In this document: positions 1-11,952 of the stretch, one piece after another
Layout: the number at the start of each line of letters is the position of its first letter
Numbering within the stretch: position 1 is the stretch's first letter
Assembly: GCA_961205875.1 (NCBI GenBank)
Contig: OY540822.1
Coordinates: 16,246,501 to 16,310,500, forward strand
Length of the DNA stretch: 64,000 bases
Direction of reading: 5' to 3'
From: Sialis fuliginosa
Lineage: Eukaryota; Arthropoda; Insecta; Megaloptera; Sialidae
Program-made: the position numbers and the translations under genes
Notes under the pieces: model-generated
Told to the model about the DNA's origin: nothing
Databases searched by the model: none
The model's input: only the letters and a program-made list of their open reading frames with translations

Positions 1-652
1 CGACATCTCTACCTCCGACAGTTTTAGCCGGTGCGTCGACAGCCGTCGCGATTCTGTCGTCACCTGAAGGTAGACTGTTACGCCAGAAACATCAAGAGAA
101 TGTCAAATATCTGAGAACTCGACTACAAGATCTCAAATTCCCTGTAGAACACACTCCTAGCCATATCATTCCTATAAAGGTAAAACTCCAAACAAATCCT
201 TTTTCATATTTATCGCAACGTTTTAATTTTTACAGATTGGCAATCCTCTACAATGTTCAAACATATCGGATTTGCTAATACAGAAATACGGGCATTACGT
301 ACAAGCCATAAACTATCCGACAGTGAAACGTGGACAAGAGAAACTACGGCTAGCGCCTACGCCTCATCATACTAAACCAATGATGGATATTCTGTTATCG
401 GACATGGAGAAAGTTTGGAAACAATTAGATATTCCTCTCAAGGGTTCAGTTTGTTCAGAAGTGAGTACAAATTGAATTTGAGTGGAAATAAGTATATTAT
501 AATATTTTGTGTTTTAGGAATGTACGTTCTGTAGGAAACCATTGCTTTTCAATCATTTTGAAGCGAGAGAAAGAGGTATACGTATACCTTCTCTGTTCAA
601 CAATGAAGTTTGTAACATTCCAAACTGTCCGCAAATAATAGCAGTTCACTGA
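1..652 (+). CDS. Alas: 5-aminolevulinate synthase (ALAS), C-terminal part, three exons; 5' part outside window
   Basis: This is the C-terminal end of mitochondrial 5-aminolevulinate synthase, the PLP enzyme that condenses glycine with succinyl-CoA in the first step of heme synthesis. Exons are 1-179, 236-460 and 518-652 (stop TGA 650-652). Donors are GTAAAA and GTGAGT, acceptors TTTTTACAG and GTTTTAG, and both visible introns (56 and 57 bp) are phase 0. Codons are in frame from base 3; bases 1-2 end a codon cut by the window edge. The reading begins at TSLPPTVLAGAS, just after where the family has its catalytic-lysine region, so that lysine is outside the window. The family blocks PSHIIPIK, VQAINYPTVKRGQEKLR and LAPTPHHT are clear; the arginine in LRLAPTPHH is the conserved substrate-contact residue of the family. 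A C-terminal CTFCRKPL block matches the Cys-x-x-Cys tail of animal ALAS. About 179 residues are visible. No frame break is seen. The gene converges on MGAT2. Confidence 0.96.
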
Positions 653-708
653 CAAAAGTATTGTTTTAATTCGGGAAAAAGAAAAACTATTATTTTTACA
701 ATGCTGCA

Positions 709-714
709 ATAAAT
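709..714 (+). terminator. probable polyadenylation signal of ALAS
   Basis: AATAAA lies 57 bases after the ALAS stop codon. It is the first canonical hexamer in the 3' flank and would give a 3' UTR of about 80 bases. The position is plausible but there is no transcript evidence. Confidence 0.6.
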
Positions 715-2624
715 CAATTTGTATGGTATTTGGGGTAAAAATAAACAATTGACAATTTTAATAGACTTTTTTTTATGGATTTTTCAGGATTTAGAAATGG
801 ATAATAGCAATAAAATATATATGTATCTAAACAAAAATATTTATTTTGATTAAACAATTTCCTATGGATTTCTATTTAAAATTTTTACACTTCCTTCTAA
901 AATAAATTCAGCCCATTTAATAGAAATCAATAAGGATGATTTGTTCTTCTTTTATACCAATATTAATATTATGTATTACAAAATTATATAACAACAAATA
1001 CTGTGTTAATTACTAAATACCAAAAACAACTGAAAATAATACGTTCTTTAAATACCCAAGATACTTGTGCAACAATATGTAGGTACATATATTCAAATAC
1101 AGATGTATCAAGTTGAGATGATGCACATCAGTTATAGTAAATCACTAATTAAAAAAGTAACAAATTAAAGACTAGATTATTTAAATAAAATAAAATAAAA
1201 CCAACAAGAATACCTATATTATACATAATAAAATAAATAACGTCAATTGTAAAAATGTGATGTTTTCAAAAATTAAGTGGCTATTTGTAATTATGACAAT
1301 CGTTTTAATAAAAAATAAAACGCTCAATATATGACACGTGTAACATTGAAAATATGACTAGCTTTATGTTAATTATAAAATACTTCAAATACCGCCTTCA
1401 AAATCAATTTAGCTACTTCTCGGATAAAAGTAATTGTACCGCCTGTTGTTTTTTATAGAGATTTCAACAAATCTTTGGTAAATTTTCCACCTATTTCTGT
1501 TCTAATCTACGTACTTAAATAAAGTATCACAACCAATTATAAATAAAGGCAGTACAGTACAGATAATAAACTAACTAATTATATAATTGTAAGTAATAAA
1601 GTAATAAAGTGATGTAAGTATGTATTATAAAAACAAATTCCTGATTCCTAGATTCATTTAAATACTTAAAAACTTAGTGGTTATTTGTAAAATACAGTCA
1701 AACCGGCCGTAGCGGCACAATTTACTCAAATATATAAATGTGCGTACGTATTTAAATATTTATAACTGTATTGTCGCTTACCTCATTACCTGTTATAAAT
1801 ATTTAAATTCTAGTACATTGCAATCACAGATTATATTAAAATATGGCAAAATTAACATTACCTGTAATCTATTCTAGTATGTTTGTTTGTTTGTTTGTTT
1901 GTTTGCTTGTTTGTTAATATATAGGCCGGTAGTTGATGATAAATAAAATAAGTAAATCATAGCAATGTCTTTCTTTAATTCTCACTATGAATTTTCCGAA
2001 ACGCAATCTTCAGTTTTATTAATGTTTATTTTATTTTGAAGTGTAGAAAATAATTATAAACAAATTGATATGTTATTTCGATAAACGTTTATATTTGTGA
2101 TTATTTAAACAGGAACTTTAAAAACTAAATTTCAACTACATTGTTTTTAGGAACTCAATTTTGTAAAACCAAAGATTGCTAAGACGTTATTAACAGGGCC
2201 TATATTTTTTAATTCATTATTTTTAATACTTATATTAAAATTAATACACGAAAATTTTGATGGTCAAATTTTATATTACGTATTATTATTTTTATTATCA
2301 CAGTTTTTATTTCAAAAGTATTAAACTTAAAGAAATATAAGTATCCAATGAAACATGAAAAAATACAGACCCTATCGTTTCTCAAATTCTTATTTAATTA
2401 CATATATAATTACCGATAATTATCCAAACATTATATTGATATTTGTACAGATCTATTTTATACAAAAATATGCACAAACAGGGTGACCAATTTACAAAAT
2501 AATAAACATGCCTCGGTAAATAAGTCAAACCTTACCGTGTTTGTTTAAAATAACAGCAAAATGCTATTACTTTAAAACATATTCAATTCACCCTGTATAG
2601 AAATAACTAATATTAATACCTAAA
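715..2624. other. AT-rich spacer between the convergent ALAS and MGAT2 genes
   Basis: No ORF with family resemblance is present. It should hold the 3' UTR of MGAT2 (minus strand) near its right side. Candidate minus-strand AATAAA hexamers are seen at 2306-2311 and 2291-2296 (TTTATT on the + strand), but which one is used cannot be told. A TTTG microsatellite is annotated separately. Confidence 0.6.
1881..1915. repeat. (GTTT)n microsatellite
   Basis: About nine tandem GTTT units with one C substitution, in intergenic DNA. Confidence 0.9.
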
Positions 2625-5600
2625 CTACCGGCCAGTCAATGTCGTGTTCATACAAAGCATGTAGTCTCTCTTGTCTCCCCAACCTCCGTTTCCTTTCCGC
2701 AGTTTTAACTTCTTGTTATTGGTCGTGAATGTTAACGTCAGATGTTCCGGATATAAATGCTTCTTTGCGGCTTTTAAAACCAGCTGTACTTTAGATATAA
2801 CGGCCGTTGACTCGCAGTTTTTCTTTTTGTGATGAACCCCGCTACCAGACATCAAACATTAGTAAGTAATTATTACAACTGGTTCTTAATCTTAATCTTA
2901 CCATTCCCCGATATGGAAGACTCTCGGCCCTCTGACGACCATTGCGTGTAGTTTACGTGTCAGACAACTCTGGGAGATATGCTGAAGCGACCAGTCCCAA
3001 TTGTAATCATCGTATTTACAGAAATAATCAGCACATCTGACAATCTCACTCCAAGTGCTCCGGTTTAGCGTCATGCCCATGTTGTGTTTGCTGCTGATCC
3101 AAGGAGTCACTTCCACCTGCAATGCCGTTTGTAATAAGCCATCAAAAGCGACCGTCATCGTAGAATTCATCAGTTAATTTTTATTCATTTGTAACTAGCT
3201 AGATTTTCAAAACTAAATCAGAACGAATGGCTATAAATTAAAATTGTTTTTAACTACTCAATTTTTCCAAAATTTCTCTAATCAAGTACGTAAGATACTA
3301 GCACCAGTCTTAGATCATACTCTCCAGTATTGGACACTTGTTTAATTAAATCTACTAAATTACTCTATGACAATATGCCAATGGATGTCAAAATGGAAGA
3401 CATTTATCTATTTATTAAATAATCATAGCATCTGCAACACATTGTTTACAATTTCACAATTCTTGGTTGTTTGATTATATAAGTTTGTTTCCATTTAGGT
3501 ACTTTTTAATTAAAATCAATGGGAGTAATGAGAATGATTATTTGGAAAAATGAAGTTGACTATTTTATATCAATAAATCAAAAATCAATTAACTGACAAA
3601 TAATTTTGTCTGTTGCAAAAGCAGTTAAAAAAGCTTCTCTACAAGTAATCAATTTAATACTCTATTTTATTTCAATTATCTGAAATGCATATAATACTAA
3701 TTACATAAAATAGCACACACTAAAAAGCATTTATCAACAAACACAATTTTACATAAATACAAACAAATATAATTATGTATTATAAAACATGCAACTGAAT
3801 TTAATTAATTAAAAGATTCTTTGTTTTCAATTTCAACTCAATATAAATCATGTATTTTAATTTTATTTAAAAGAAAGCAAGGCATATGTTGTCAATTAAT
3901 TATAAATTCAAAAATTCAGTAACTAGAAATTTTGAAAGAGGGGGGTAATTTAAAATTAATATTTTTTATTAAATGTGTTGAATGCCAATAAAAAAAAACA
4001 GTACAAAGTTAATTTTTGAGTATAAATGGCAAGGTATTTGTGAATTTGAGTAAAGTGTAAAGTGTAGAGTTTGAAATGTAGAGAATGCATCAAAGAGCAA
4101 GCCTGGTAAAATGCATGTGCGTATAAAACAGCTAAAACCAATGCTATAGCTATAGCTACAGCTATAGTGGGTGGCTACCTTCTGGTAGTGCTGGTACACT
4201 GAAGGGAGTATCTGAAAACTCCAGGATGGGGGTATTTGTGCCCCGCTAACTATCTCATGCTGCTTCATCGCACGAGCCGCTTCCTTCTGTAAGATCATTA
4301 CCACGCCACCGTTAACTCACAGTTTACAAACTTACAAACAATAGATTATCAATAAATAAATACTAACATTTTACTTTTCAACTTCAAAGTTAAATTTACT
4401 AGGGTTTTTTATGTACTTTTGCAAACATTTTTTTCTAGGGCACATGGGATTACTTTTTTTCTTGTATATAAGGTATTGGCACCAGTCTTGGCCACTTTAA
4501 GAGCAAGATATACTCAAATTTAATTACCAAAGTCAGCAAATATAGTTTGTTTTTTATAAATAGACACAAAATTTATAAAATAAATAATAGTAAAATTGTT
4601 AACAGTATAAAGCAGACCTTATGATAAAGATAATGACAGTTATATTTCTATTTTAGTAGATTCAGTGAGGTATGATCCAAGACTGGTGCCAATAACTTAA
4701 AACAAAATATTTCAGGAGAGTTGCAAAAGTGTTAAATGACTTTTATAAAAATGGGTTGAAAAGTAGGTTTCTATCTCTCTTGTTTGTGTGCTACTGTTGC
4801 AGTAACTCAACTGTCTGTATTTTGTAAACGGTGAGAACAGAGAGACATCATATGGAGATAGTTTGACAACAAAACCACATAATTGTGTTCAACTACGTAG
4901 CTAAAGCGATTGTGAGGGTCAGAACATAGTGATTAGAAGCAACATAGAATAGACTAACATTTGTTTGAGTTGATAGAGTTAGAGACAACATAATGACTCT
5001 GTATATATACCTTCTTTGCATCTCCGTAGTAGTTGTACGTTTTTAAATATGTCCCCAGTGAGAGTATGTTACATTTAGGACAAGCTGTACGGCCCGTTAG
5101 CTCCATCAGACGCATCACGTGTATGAAATCTTCAGCTACGTAATGGTCTTCTTCTAAGAACACGACCAGACCTTAAACAGTTTATTAAATTAGTACAAAT
5201 GGTACCAATGTATAAGTGGTTGAGATAATACCTGTATGATATCTGGTTACTTCTAGTTGGTTGAATACTCGGTTAGCTTTCCACCACCAGTGATGTTTAG
5301 TTTGTGTAAACTTGGCTTCTCTGTAATGTCCGTATAGATCTGGATGGAGAGCGTTTTTACACTTCATTATTAACGCTCTACAAAATAAATAACAAATTCA
5401 ATCATCCTCGTTAAATAAAACAGTTATACAGTATAGTACTTACTGTTCTTGTTTAATATCTCTTGGACAATCGCCTGGATCTTCACCAGGAAATTCATTT
5501 GGGTGACTCTGGATTGAAAATGGATAAAAAATCTGCATTACTTTACAGAAATCGACACTCTGTACTAGCTCGTTGATTTCATCATCATAATAATCATGCG

Positions 5601-6181
5601 AGAAAACTAATAGAGCTCTTTCAATCCCTCGTACTTGGGCTAAACTCACAATCAAATGTCGTAGATATGTTGTCCTTGTATGTACCTGGATTAATAAAAT
5701 ATAAATAATACACTTCAATTAAATATTGTTTTATATTAACATTAACTTACTTGTACGACGATAATAAGTGAATCATTTTGAAGAGGTCCAAATCTATCTT
5801 CGTTATAAACGGTCTGTTTGTTATTGTAAAGTTCTATGTTCCTCCTGATGTCTTCTATAGTCAAGACATAGTGCTGTGTGGTTCCTGCACTGTTAGTCCC
5901 ATTAGCATCTGGAAAGTATGTCAGTGCATATGAAATATATCAAATGTGTATGTTTATTTGTACTTACTCGAAGTATAGGATGTGTTTTTGGGTTTAACCG
6001 TTAGAAATTTGTGAAGAACAACCGGAACCATATTTAGAATTGCAGCACTGGTGTCATTATCAGGCGGTAGAGGTTCATTAAGGTTATTCCCTCTCCCCCC
6101 GAGACTCAGAAGTATTTGCACCAGTAGGAACATGAAAGAAAATATAAACACCACGAACGCAGAGATTCTTCGTCGTGGCAT
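2625..6181 (-). CDS. Mgat2: MGAT2: alpha-1,6-mannosyl-glycoprotein 2-beta-N-acetylglucosaminyltransferase (GnT-II), complete, seven coding exons
   Basis: A Golgi type II membrane enzyme (GT16 family) that adds GlcNAc to the alpha-1,6-mannose arm, committing N-glycans to complex biantennary form. Coding exons on the minus strand are 6181-5968, 5908-5751, 5685-5444, 5377-5232, 5171-5011, 3116-2902 and 2841-2625. All introns are GT-AG and the split codons join correctly, giving 1353 nt and 450 residues; human MGAT2 has 447. The start ATG has an in-frame TAG four codons upstream. Residues 1-7 are a basic cytoplasmic tail (MPRRRIS) and about 8-27 the signal anchor, followed by a variable stem. Family blocks: VHTRTTYLRHLIVSLAQ (125-141), FYPFSIQSHPNEFPGEDP, NALHPDLYGHYREAKFTQTK, the metal/UDP-binding EED at 260-262 in FLEEDHYVAEDF, YDDYNWDW at 342-349 with the likely catalytic base Asp348, and GVHHKKKNC and NGGWGDKRD near the end. 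NGT and NTS sequons occur in the stem. No lesion is seen. Confidence 0.96.
3291..3480 (-). mobile_element. family-1 MITE, truncated copy
   Basis: It begins with the family terminus (GATACTAGCACCAGTCTTAG) and continues with the subterminal ATCATACTCTCCAGTATTGGA and the internal CCAATGGATGTCAAAATGG shared with the other copies. The far terminus is missing. It sits in the large MGAT2 intron. Confidence 0.7.
4470..4699 (+). mobile_element. family-1 MITE, 230-bp copy with both termini
   Basis: The left end AGGTATTGGCACCAGTCTTG and right end CAAGACTGGTGCCAATAACT are inverted repeats. The inner left sequence CACTTTAAGAGCAAG and the inner right TGAGGTATGATC match the other copies. TA dinucleotides flank both ends, but they may be part of the TIR. 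Most of the internal region present in the 400-550-bp copies is deleted. Confidence 0.8.
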
Positions 6182-6213
6182 GGTCCTTAGCTAGGTGGAA
6201 AGAGCTCTGTGCT
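6182..6213 (-). other. MGAT2 5' UTR next to the start codon, with a probable upstream non-coding exon
   Basis: On the minus strand an acceptor-like ATTTTCAG ends at 6214, so the coding exon probably begins at 6213 with a 32-base leader. A matching donor (TTCTTCAG|GTAAAT) is seen at 6517/6516, suggesting a non-coding first exon that ends at 6517 and begins somewhere above 6560. This is inferred only from splice-site resemblance. Confidence 0.4.
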
Positions 6214-6559
6214 CTGAAAATAATTAAATAAACATTTCAATTAATATTAATATTAAAATAATTTCAAGTGAAATTTGGTAAAACATGATAAATAATTTAA
6301 CATACATACATACATTCATACTTTCACATTTTTTTAATTAGACTGAAATTTTCCACTGGGTGTATGGCAATTGGCAATCAAATAATGATTTTAGGCTTGG
6401 AATTTTATATTATTGCATTCTATTATTGGTATAAAATGATGGCATATTTAATTAGAAATAGTTGTTAACAGAAGTGACAGTTTCACTAAATAAGTAAATA
6501 CACAAAACATATTTACCTGAAGAAACTTTCCTTTTCATATTTGATATTCCAATCTAGCT

Positions 6560-8930
6560 GGTATACTTTTATCGCTTCTTTTTGAAAATGACACAGTTAA
6601 TATAGTTTATCTTGTAAAAATGAATACTAACATGTTCAATATAATAAAATGGTAAGGATATATCACAGTTATTTTTAAAATACACATTAAATACTCATGT
6701 CATTAAGTTAATGACTTACATGTGTGTCAATATTATCTTTCAAATATGAATATTTAACTGCAATCATTGCTGTAGCTTATTTTAAACACATGCTTTTAAA
6801 AATATTGCTCAAGCAATTCAACTTCTAAACGAACTTCGGCCATATTTGTTTTAGGGATGACATCCTTGTCGACAACTTCAAAAAAATTAACTTTATACAT
6901 TCATACAAACATAAACATTTTATCATATATTATTTTATCTATAGATTATTGAAAAAAATGTAATAAATATAATATAAAAACGCATTGATATATAGTAATA
7001 CGATAAGCTTTAAATAATAGTAATGAGTATTATCATTATCTACCACTACAGGAAATAAATGCATGATAGCACATAGTATGATTATTAATACATTAAATAT
7101 TAATTAAGTAGATAAGCAAATCAGTTATTTGTTTTAAAAAGTATTCGTTTAAAAAATATACATCATTTAAAACATACAATAATCGGTAAACAACAATTAG
7201 TTTAAATACAGCGAGGATATAAACCAATGTTGATAGTTCATCCAAGTTTCGTTAGATGGCAGTAAATCAAAAAACACTATTTTCATAATACGAGAATACA
7301 CTCAAAAATCATAAAATTTATGCATATTCAAAATATATTTTATATTTACAATAATAGAAACAAAAACTATTTAAATATAACAAACTCAAAAGGAGGCCCC
7401 TAACAAGGGGGGTCTAATATTATTATACTCGGTCATAGTACATTTTTGTACATCCAACTGAAATACTGCAACTAAATTTTCAGAAGTCATTAACATAATT
7501 AAAACAATAAAAAACAGATAAAACACCCAGAAGTCTGAAGAACGTACCGGATGAATGGTTTTATTTAAATAAATATAATTATGAAAAATGTATGCACGGG
7601 CACATGCTTTACAAAGAAGTTGAAAACAATACGCCAATATATACATATCATATATGTATGTTAGGTAGTGTACAATACAATATGGTGCTTTTTCAATATG
7701 TAAAATCAATTTAACCTGTACTGACAATGTACGATTTAAACGGTGTTCAATACATTAAATAGGTACACCATTGTATTAGCTGTGCCGGTAGAAGCGGCTT
7801 TGTTATACGGACAATGAGACACATAAAACTGCGTATAACTAGCAACAACTTCAATTTATACAATTCACCACGCTTTGGGGTGGTCCTCGACAGGGGCGGG
7901 CATTACATATTTAACCAAAGGGGGCTTCAAGTATTTGTATATATAATGTTTACAATATATATATATTACAGCTCATGGCTATCAAAAATCTATTCAAATT
8001 ATAATTGAAGCGGAGGTCGAATCCCTTATAAGTCAAAACAAAGCTGAAGCTCGAAAAAAAGCTCAAAGTAACCAGAAAGACATCTCCTAGAAAGTAAACT
8101 GTATCGCCCAGGAATCGTTTTTGTACATAAAACTTTTAACGCATTTTTTAAAATTATTATAATAATAACTAAAAAACTATTCATTTTCAAATTTTGGGAA
8201 CATTTTAAAAACTATTTTTTCTCGTCGATGAATTTCGATTCAAAAATCTTTTGAAATTGGTAGAGATGTATCTAATTAACCGATTTTTTATGTGTGACAA
8301 AATTACAAATGTATTTTTTCTCCAAATGTAAGCATAATTTTTAAAATATAGTGTATAATATACATTAGATAAAGGGCGACAAAATCAGAGGGCCAGCTTT
8401 ATTTAATCCGGATTTAAGGTAGGGGAGGGGAAGATGCATTAAAGTTCTGTTTTAAAAATGAACTAAGTACGTCCCTGTACGTAACTTGTGCCGCTTCATG
8501 TTTTCCTAACAGAGTGTTAATTTTCAGTATTTAAACGGTTCGTTTTTCTATTATTTTGTTAAAAAAATGATGCAAAAATATAATCGGGTGTAAAATGAAA
8601 GATAGGCTATGTGTAATATCCGTTTAATAAAACAAATTTGTTTTGCTATTTGATGTCTTTCATTGGCGTCTATTGTATTCATTGAAAAGGTGTTTTACCT
8701 ATATACATTTATTAATTACAATTCAGAAAGGTGTATGAAATTAATTATTATATTATGGACGTGGCTAAAAAAAGATTTCTTGTGTATTTATTTTGTTTCT
8801 AAGGTTTTTACAAACAGGGGTTATTTTAGTGTTTCTGCACTTCCAAAAATGAAAACTGCAGTTGTAAAAGCTAATTTGTGTAGTTGAAAAATTACAAGTA
8901 GAAAGAAAAATATAAAAAAATGTATGTTTA
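6560..8930. other. AT-rich intergenic DNA between MGAT2 and the first repeat cluster
   Basis: No gene supported. Short open frames (e.g. 7386-7727 minus, 113 codons) are low-complexity and match no family I recognise. At 7893 a CAGGGGCGGGCATTAC motif resembles a hAT terminus, but no partner end was found. Confidence 0.5.
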
Positions 8931-8933
8931 GAG

Positions 8934-9226
8934 CAGAGCCGATCTTAGCAAGTCTGGCGCCCTGGGCGAGATGTATTTTTCCACCCTCTCTCCCACTAAA
9001 AAAATGTTAAAAATTTACCGAAAATGTCAATTAAAATTGATAAATTAACAAATAAGTTGAATAGTTAAAATCTCAGCTTGGCGCGATCCTACAGACCCCA
9101 ACTTTTTTTTTAAATATAGCTTACATCATTAATTTTAACACTATCAAATGCCCTAAGACCGTCAAGACCTCCTTCCCCTCTTAATTTGCAAATGAAATTG
9201 ATAAATTAACAAATACATTGAATAGT
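8934..9226 (+). mobile_element. hAT-like repeat (family 3), one end visible
   Basis: It starts CAGAGCCGATCTTAGCAAGT and continues with TGGCGCCCTGGGCGAGAT. An internal block CTCAGCTTGGCGCGATCCTA recurs almost unchanged at 25792-26100 and in the element at 31696-32305. CAGAGCCG is a common hAT-type terminal sequence. The right end and target duplication could not be placed. Confidence 0.65.
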
Positions 9227-9288
9227 TCTATGATATCTGGGATATGAATAGCAGTTATTAAATAGTTAGCTGTCTAACAATAAATAAA

Positions 9289-9702
9289 ATACTGGCACTA
9301 GCCTTGGACAATACCTCAGTGTAGGACTTTTGTTTAATCAAATGTACTAAATTAGAGATATTTGTTGATATTTGATTACTGAAATAACTAAATCATAATC
9401 TATAGGCACTTAACTCTAAAACAGCTTAATTTATAGACAATCGGCCAATGGATATCAAAATAGTGGACATTTAAACTTAATGTTAATGTAATTTATTTAT
9501 TAATTATTATATTAGCATGGCATATATGCTTTACGTTGTTTCTAATTTTACCATTTGTAATCATTAGTAAGTGTCCATTACTGGAAAAAACATAAACAAA
9601 ATAAGTGGCAATAATTTAAAAAACAAACTATGTATATTTTAATTTAATAAAGAGGTACTTATTTTATTAGTAACATGAGTTGATGAGAATTACAAAAAGA
9701 AG
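9289..9702 (-). mobile_element. family-1 MITE, one terminus
   Basis: It begins ACTGGCACTAGCCTTGGACA then follows the family order: CCTCAGTGTAGGAC, the AAATTAGAGATATTTGTTGAT block, CAATCGGCCAATGGATATCA, and the AAACAAACTATG region. It breaks off near 9702 in GATGAGAATTACAAA, where other copies continue to the second TIR. The 62 bases before it (from CTATGATATCTGGGATATGA) also precede the copy at 11953. Confidence 0.75.
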
Positions 9703-9819
9703 CCCATCAATCAAAAAAACCTTATGTAATATTTGTTTGACGGAAAATTCTTATACGTATAAGTAAGTAAAAATGTGATTTTATACAAGTCTTGAGGCTT
9801 CCGCGGTGATCTTAATATG

Positions 9820-9942
9820 GATCTTGGCTTCTAGGTGTAAGCCGCATCGGTTTGGTCGTGTTATCGGCCAACGTTTCGTCACACATTGCAGTTGACATTT
9901 TCAGGGCTCTTCTAAAAGTGCTTACACCCAGAAACCAAGATC
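9820..9942. repeat. foldback repeat, 22-bp arms
   Basis: GATCTTGGCTTCTAGGTGTA (9820-) pairs with CTTACACCCAGAAACCAAGA (9921-9942) with two mismatches. The loop read on the minus strand contains CCTGAAAATG…CGAAACGTTGG, a motif partly shared with 33764-33800. It is a fragment of an interspersed repeat of unknown class. Confidence 0.6.
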
Positions 9943-10470
9943 AAAAAATGTGACTTATTAAATTGCGATACAAATAATATATCTACCGTGAAATAATATA
10001 AAAAATATTAAAATTGTACGCATAAGTATTTTATACGCAATTATATGGGATACGATTTTGTGAAAAATAACATTTATTATTTTACCATTAAGGGGACAAT
10101 TATTTAGACATATGTCTATTTTAATAATGATAATGTAGCATAAAAGATTACTCTTTTTATTCACACCCTAAATTACATGGCTTTTTATTTTGTCAAAATA
10201 CAGTAATTTAAACACTATTATATTAATGTGATATAGCTGTCTTGCCTATTCATTTCTAAAAACAGTTGCACATTGTGTACAATTAAATTACAATTACTTC
10301 ATTTTATAACAAAAAAATAAATAATATGTTTAACTTTCCAATGCAAAAGCGCTTCATTTATAAATAAATAAATAAAATATAGTGTAAATTTTAAATTTAT
10401 AAATAATTGTCGATCACAAAGTTAGACTTTTGTGCTAAACAAAAGTTAAATGACTCTAGTTTATATTAAA

Positions 10471-11290
10471 CTAGCTGGGCCCGCGCGGCTTCGCTCGCGT
10501 AGACTACGAAATTATTATTTAGGACTTATATATAGTTGAATTAAGTTAGTTATTATTGTAATAAAAACCAAACAACACTTAAATTACCTACTTAACAAAA
10601 GCGAATCAGAATAAAAAGTAAAAATAATTTTTGTTCTATTTAAATTTAAAAGTTAATTATTGAAAACAAAATAAACAATTGACAATCAAAAGAATACCGG
10701 CCTGTGATCATTCCCTCTGTGACACGGGTCGCCATCGCGCGAATGATATGTTCCCGTATATACATATATTTCGATATTTTCTAAACTATACACGATCATA
10801 TCGGATGCTGTAAAGGGCAAATGATATCTACATTAAGACGATGAAATCATTTATTTCGATAAGGATTAATTTTTTGCAGGTCATAAGTCCACGTAAACAG
10901 AACCCAAATATTTTTAATTTTCTTTTTAACATAAAAGCTTAAATACAAAAGTTAGATATATGGTGTCGCGGACTTTATTGTAGATCTATTGATTCTACAC
11001 AATTCTTTAATACATTATTTTGTTCAATATTGAACGTTTTAGGCAGCGTATTGCAAAATACCACGCCGACGGCAAAAGTTTTTCCGACTTGATTTACTAT
11101 TATCGTCACTGCTTAGTTGTTATGTTACCTAACGTAACAAAATATAGCCTATAACCTGGTCATAGAATGTACCTATGAATTAAATAAAAAACCACGTAAA
11201 AAACGGTTAAGTGGTTCTCGAGTGATAAGCGCACTAACGGACAGACAGACGTTCTATACTGTGATAAATGATAGCTGTATAAATAAATTT
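10471..11290 (+). repeat. unclassified interspersed repeat remnant
   Basis: The left boundary is ACTAGCTGGGCCCGCGCGGC followed by TTCGCTCGCGTAG; the right part contains GTGGTTCTCGAGTGATAAGC then GCACTAACGGACAGACAGAC. The right block recurs inverted at 44710-44765, and GACAGACGGAC blocks recur at 24835-24865 and 31333-31350. Such sequences are widespread in insect genomes. I do not assign a class. Confidence 0.5.
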
Positions 11291-11407
11291 ATATACATAG
11301 GGGTGGAAGTTGAGAGTATACAACACAGTACAAGTACAGGTACCGGGTTCACAGTATCGAATTTATACTGTACAACTTCCATAAAATATGTTTGATTTCG
11401 AATTTAG

Positions 11408-11535
11408 TTTGTCTTTCACAGATCGATTCGTTGCTCTTTGAAAAACAAATCGAGTCCAAATTAGATTTCAAGTAATGATTCTAAAGTGGGCTCATTTGTT
11501 TCTAAAAGAGCAACGAATGTTCCGTGAAAGACACA
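11408..11535. repeat. near-continuous ~46-bp imperfect hairpin
   Basis: The left arm (GTCTTTCACAGATCGATTCG onward) pairs with the right arm (…CGAATGTTCCGTGAAAGAC) through about 46 bp with a few mismatches; the loop is about 33 bases. Precursor-like length and structure are visible, but expression is unknown. It could equally be a small foldback element. Confidence 0.7.
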
Positions 11536-11952
11536 CAATTGGCGATATTTGTTGAAACTGCCCTTATAAACTATCACAACTAAACTTCATGGATGAGAGT
11601 TAAACTGTTTGAATATATGCACTTTACTTATAGAGCTGTAACTAATAAACTATTTATTGGAATGATTTAAAATTTTAATACGTAAAATTAGATTATATTA
11701 CAAATATTTTAACACCATTTTGACGTTTCTATGATTTATAGTTCCAGAGTAATATGTAGTAATATGTGTAATTTTTAATAATTTACAGAACATGAAGTAT
11801 ATATTTCATTTCAAATGCATTTTTTTATCATTTAAGTACAAGGTGTAACTAATGTCTAATTATTATTATTACATGTAGTTATTGAAACTTCTATGATATC
11901 TGGGATATGAAAGGCAGTTATTAAATAGTTAGCTGTCTATAACAATAAATAA

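Larger units (their letters stand above)
3117..5010 (-). other. large MGAT2 intron (1.9 kb) carrying two MITE copies
   Basis: This is the only long intron of MGAT2; the other five are about 59-90 bp, except the 60-bp-class gap before the last exon. The flanking exons join in phase 0 (…GDAKK / VEVTPW…). It contains two family-1 MITE copies and a short GCTATA-rich run near 4140-4170. A 111-residue open frame at 3969-4304 does not fit the protein and is not an exon. Confidence 0.85.

Noticed and set aside
3969..4304. 111-codon minus-strand frame as an MGAT2 exon
   Set aside because: Coding exons on each side join in phase 0 to give a continuous family-like sequence (GDAKK then VEVTPW). The frame contains a GCTATA run and no MGAT2 resemblance.
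7386..7727. 113-codon minus-strand frame as a gene
   Set aside because: AT-driven composition rich in Ile, Tyr and Leu, with no motif or recognisable family and no splice or promoter context.
8005..8035. tRNA B-box-like word (GGTCGAATCC)
   Set aside because: No A box, acceptor stem or anticodon arm could be placed around it.
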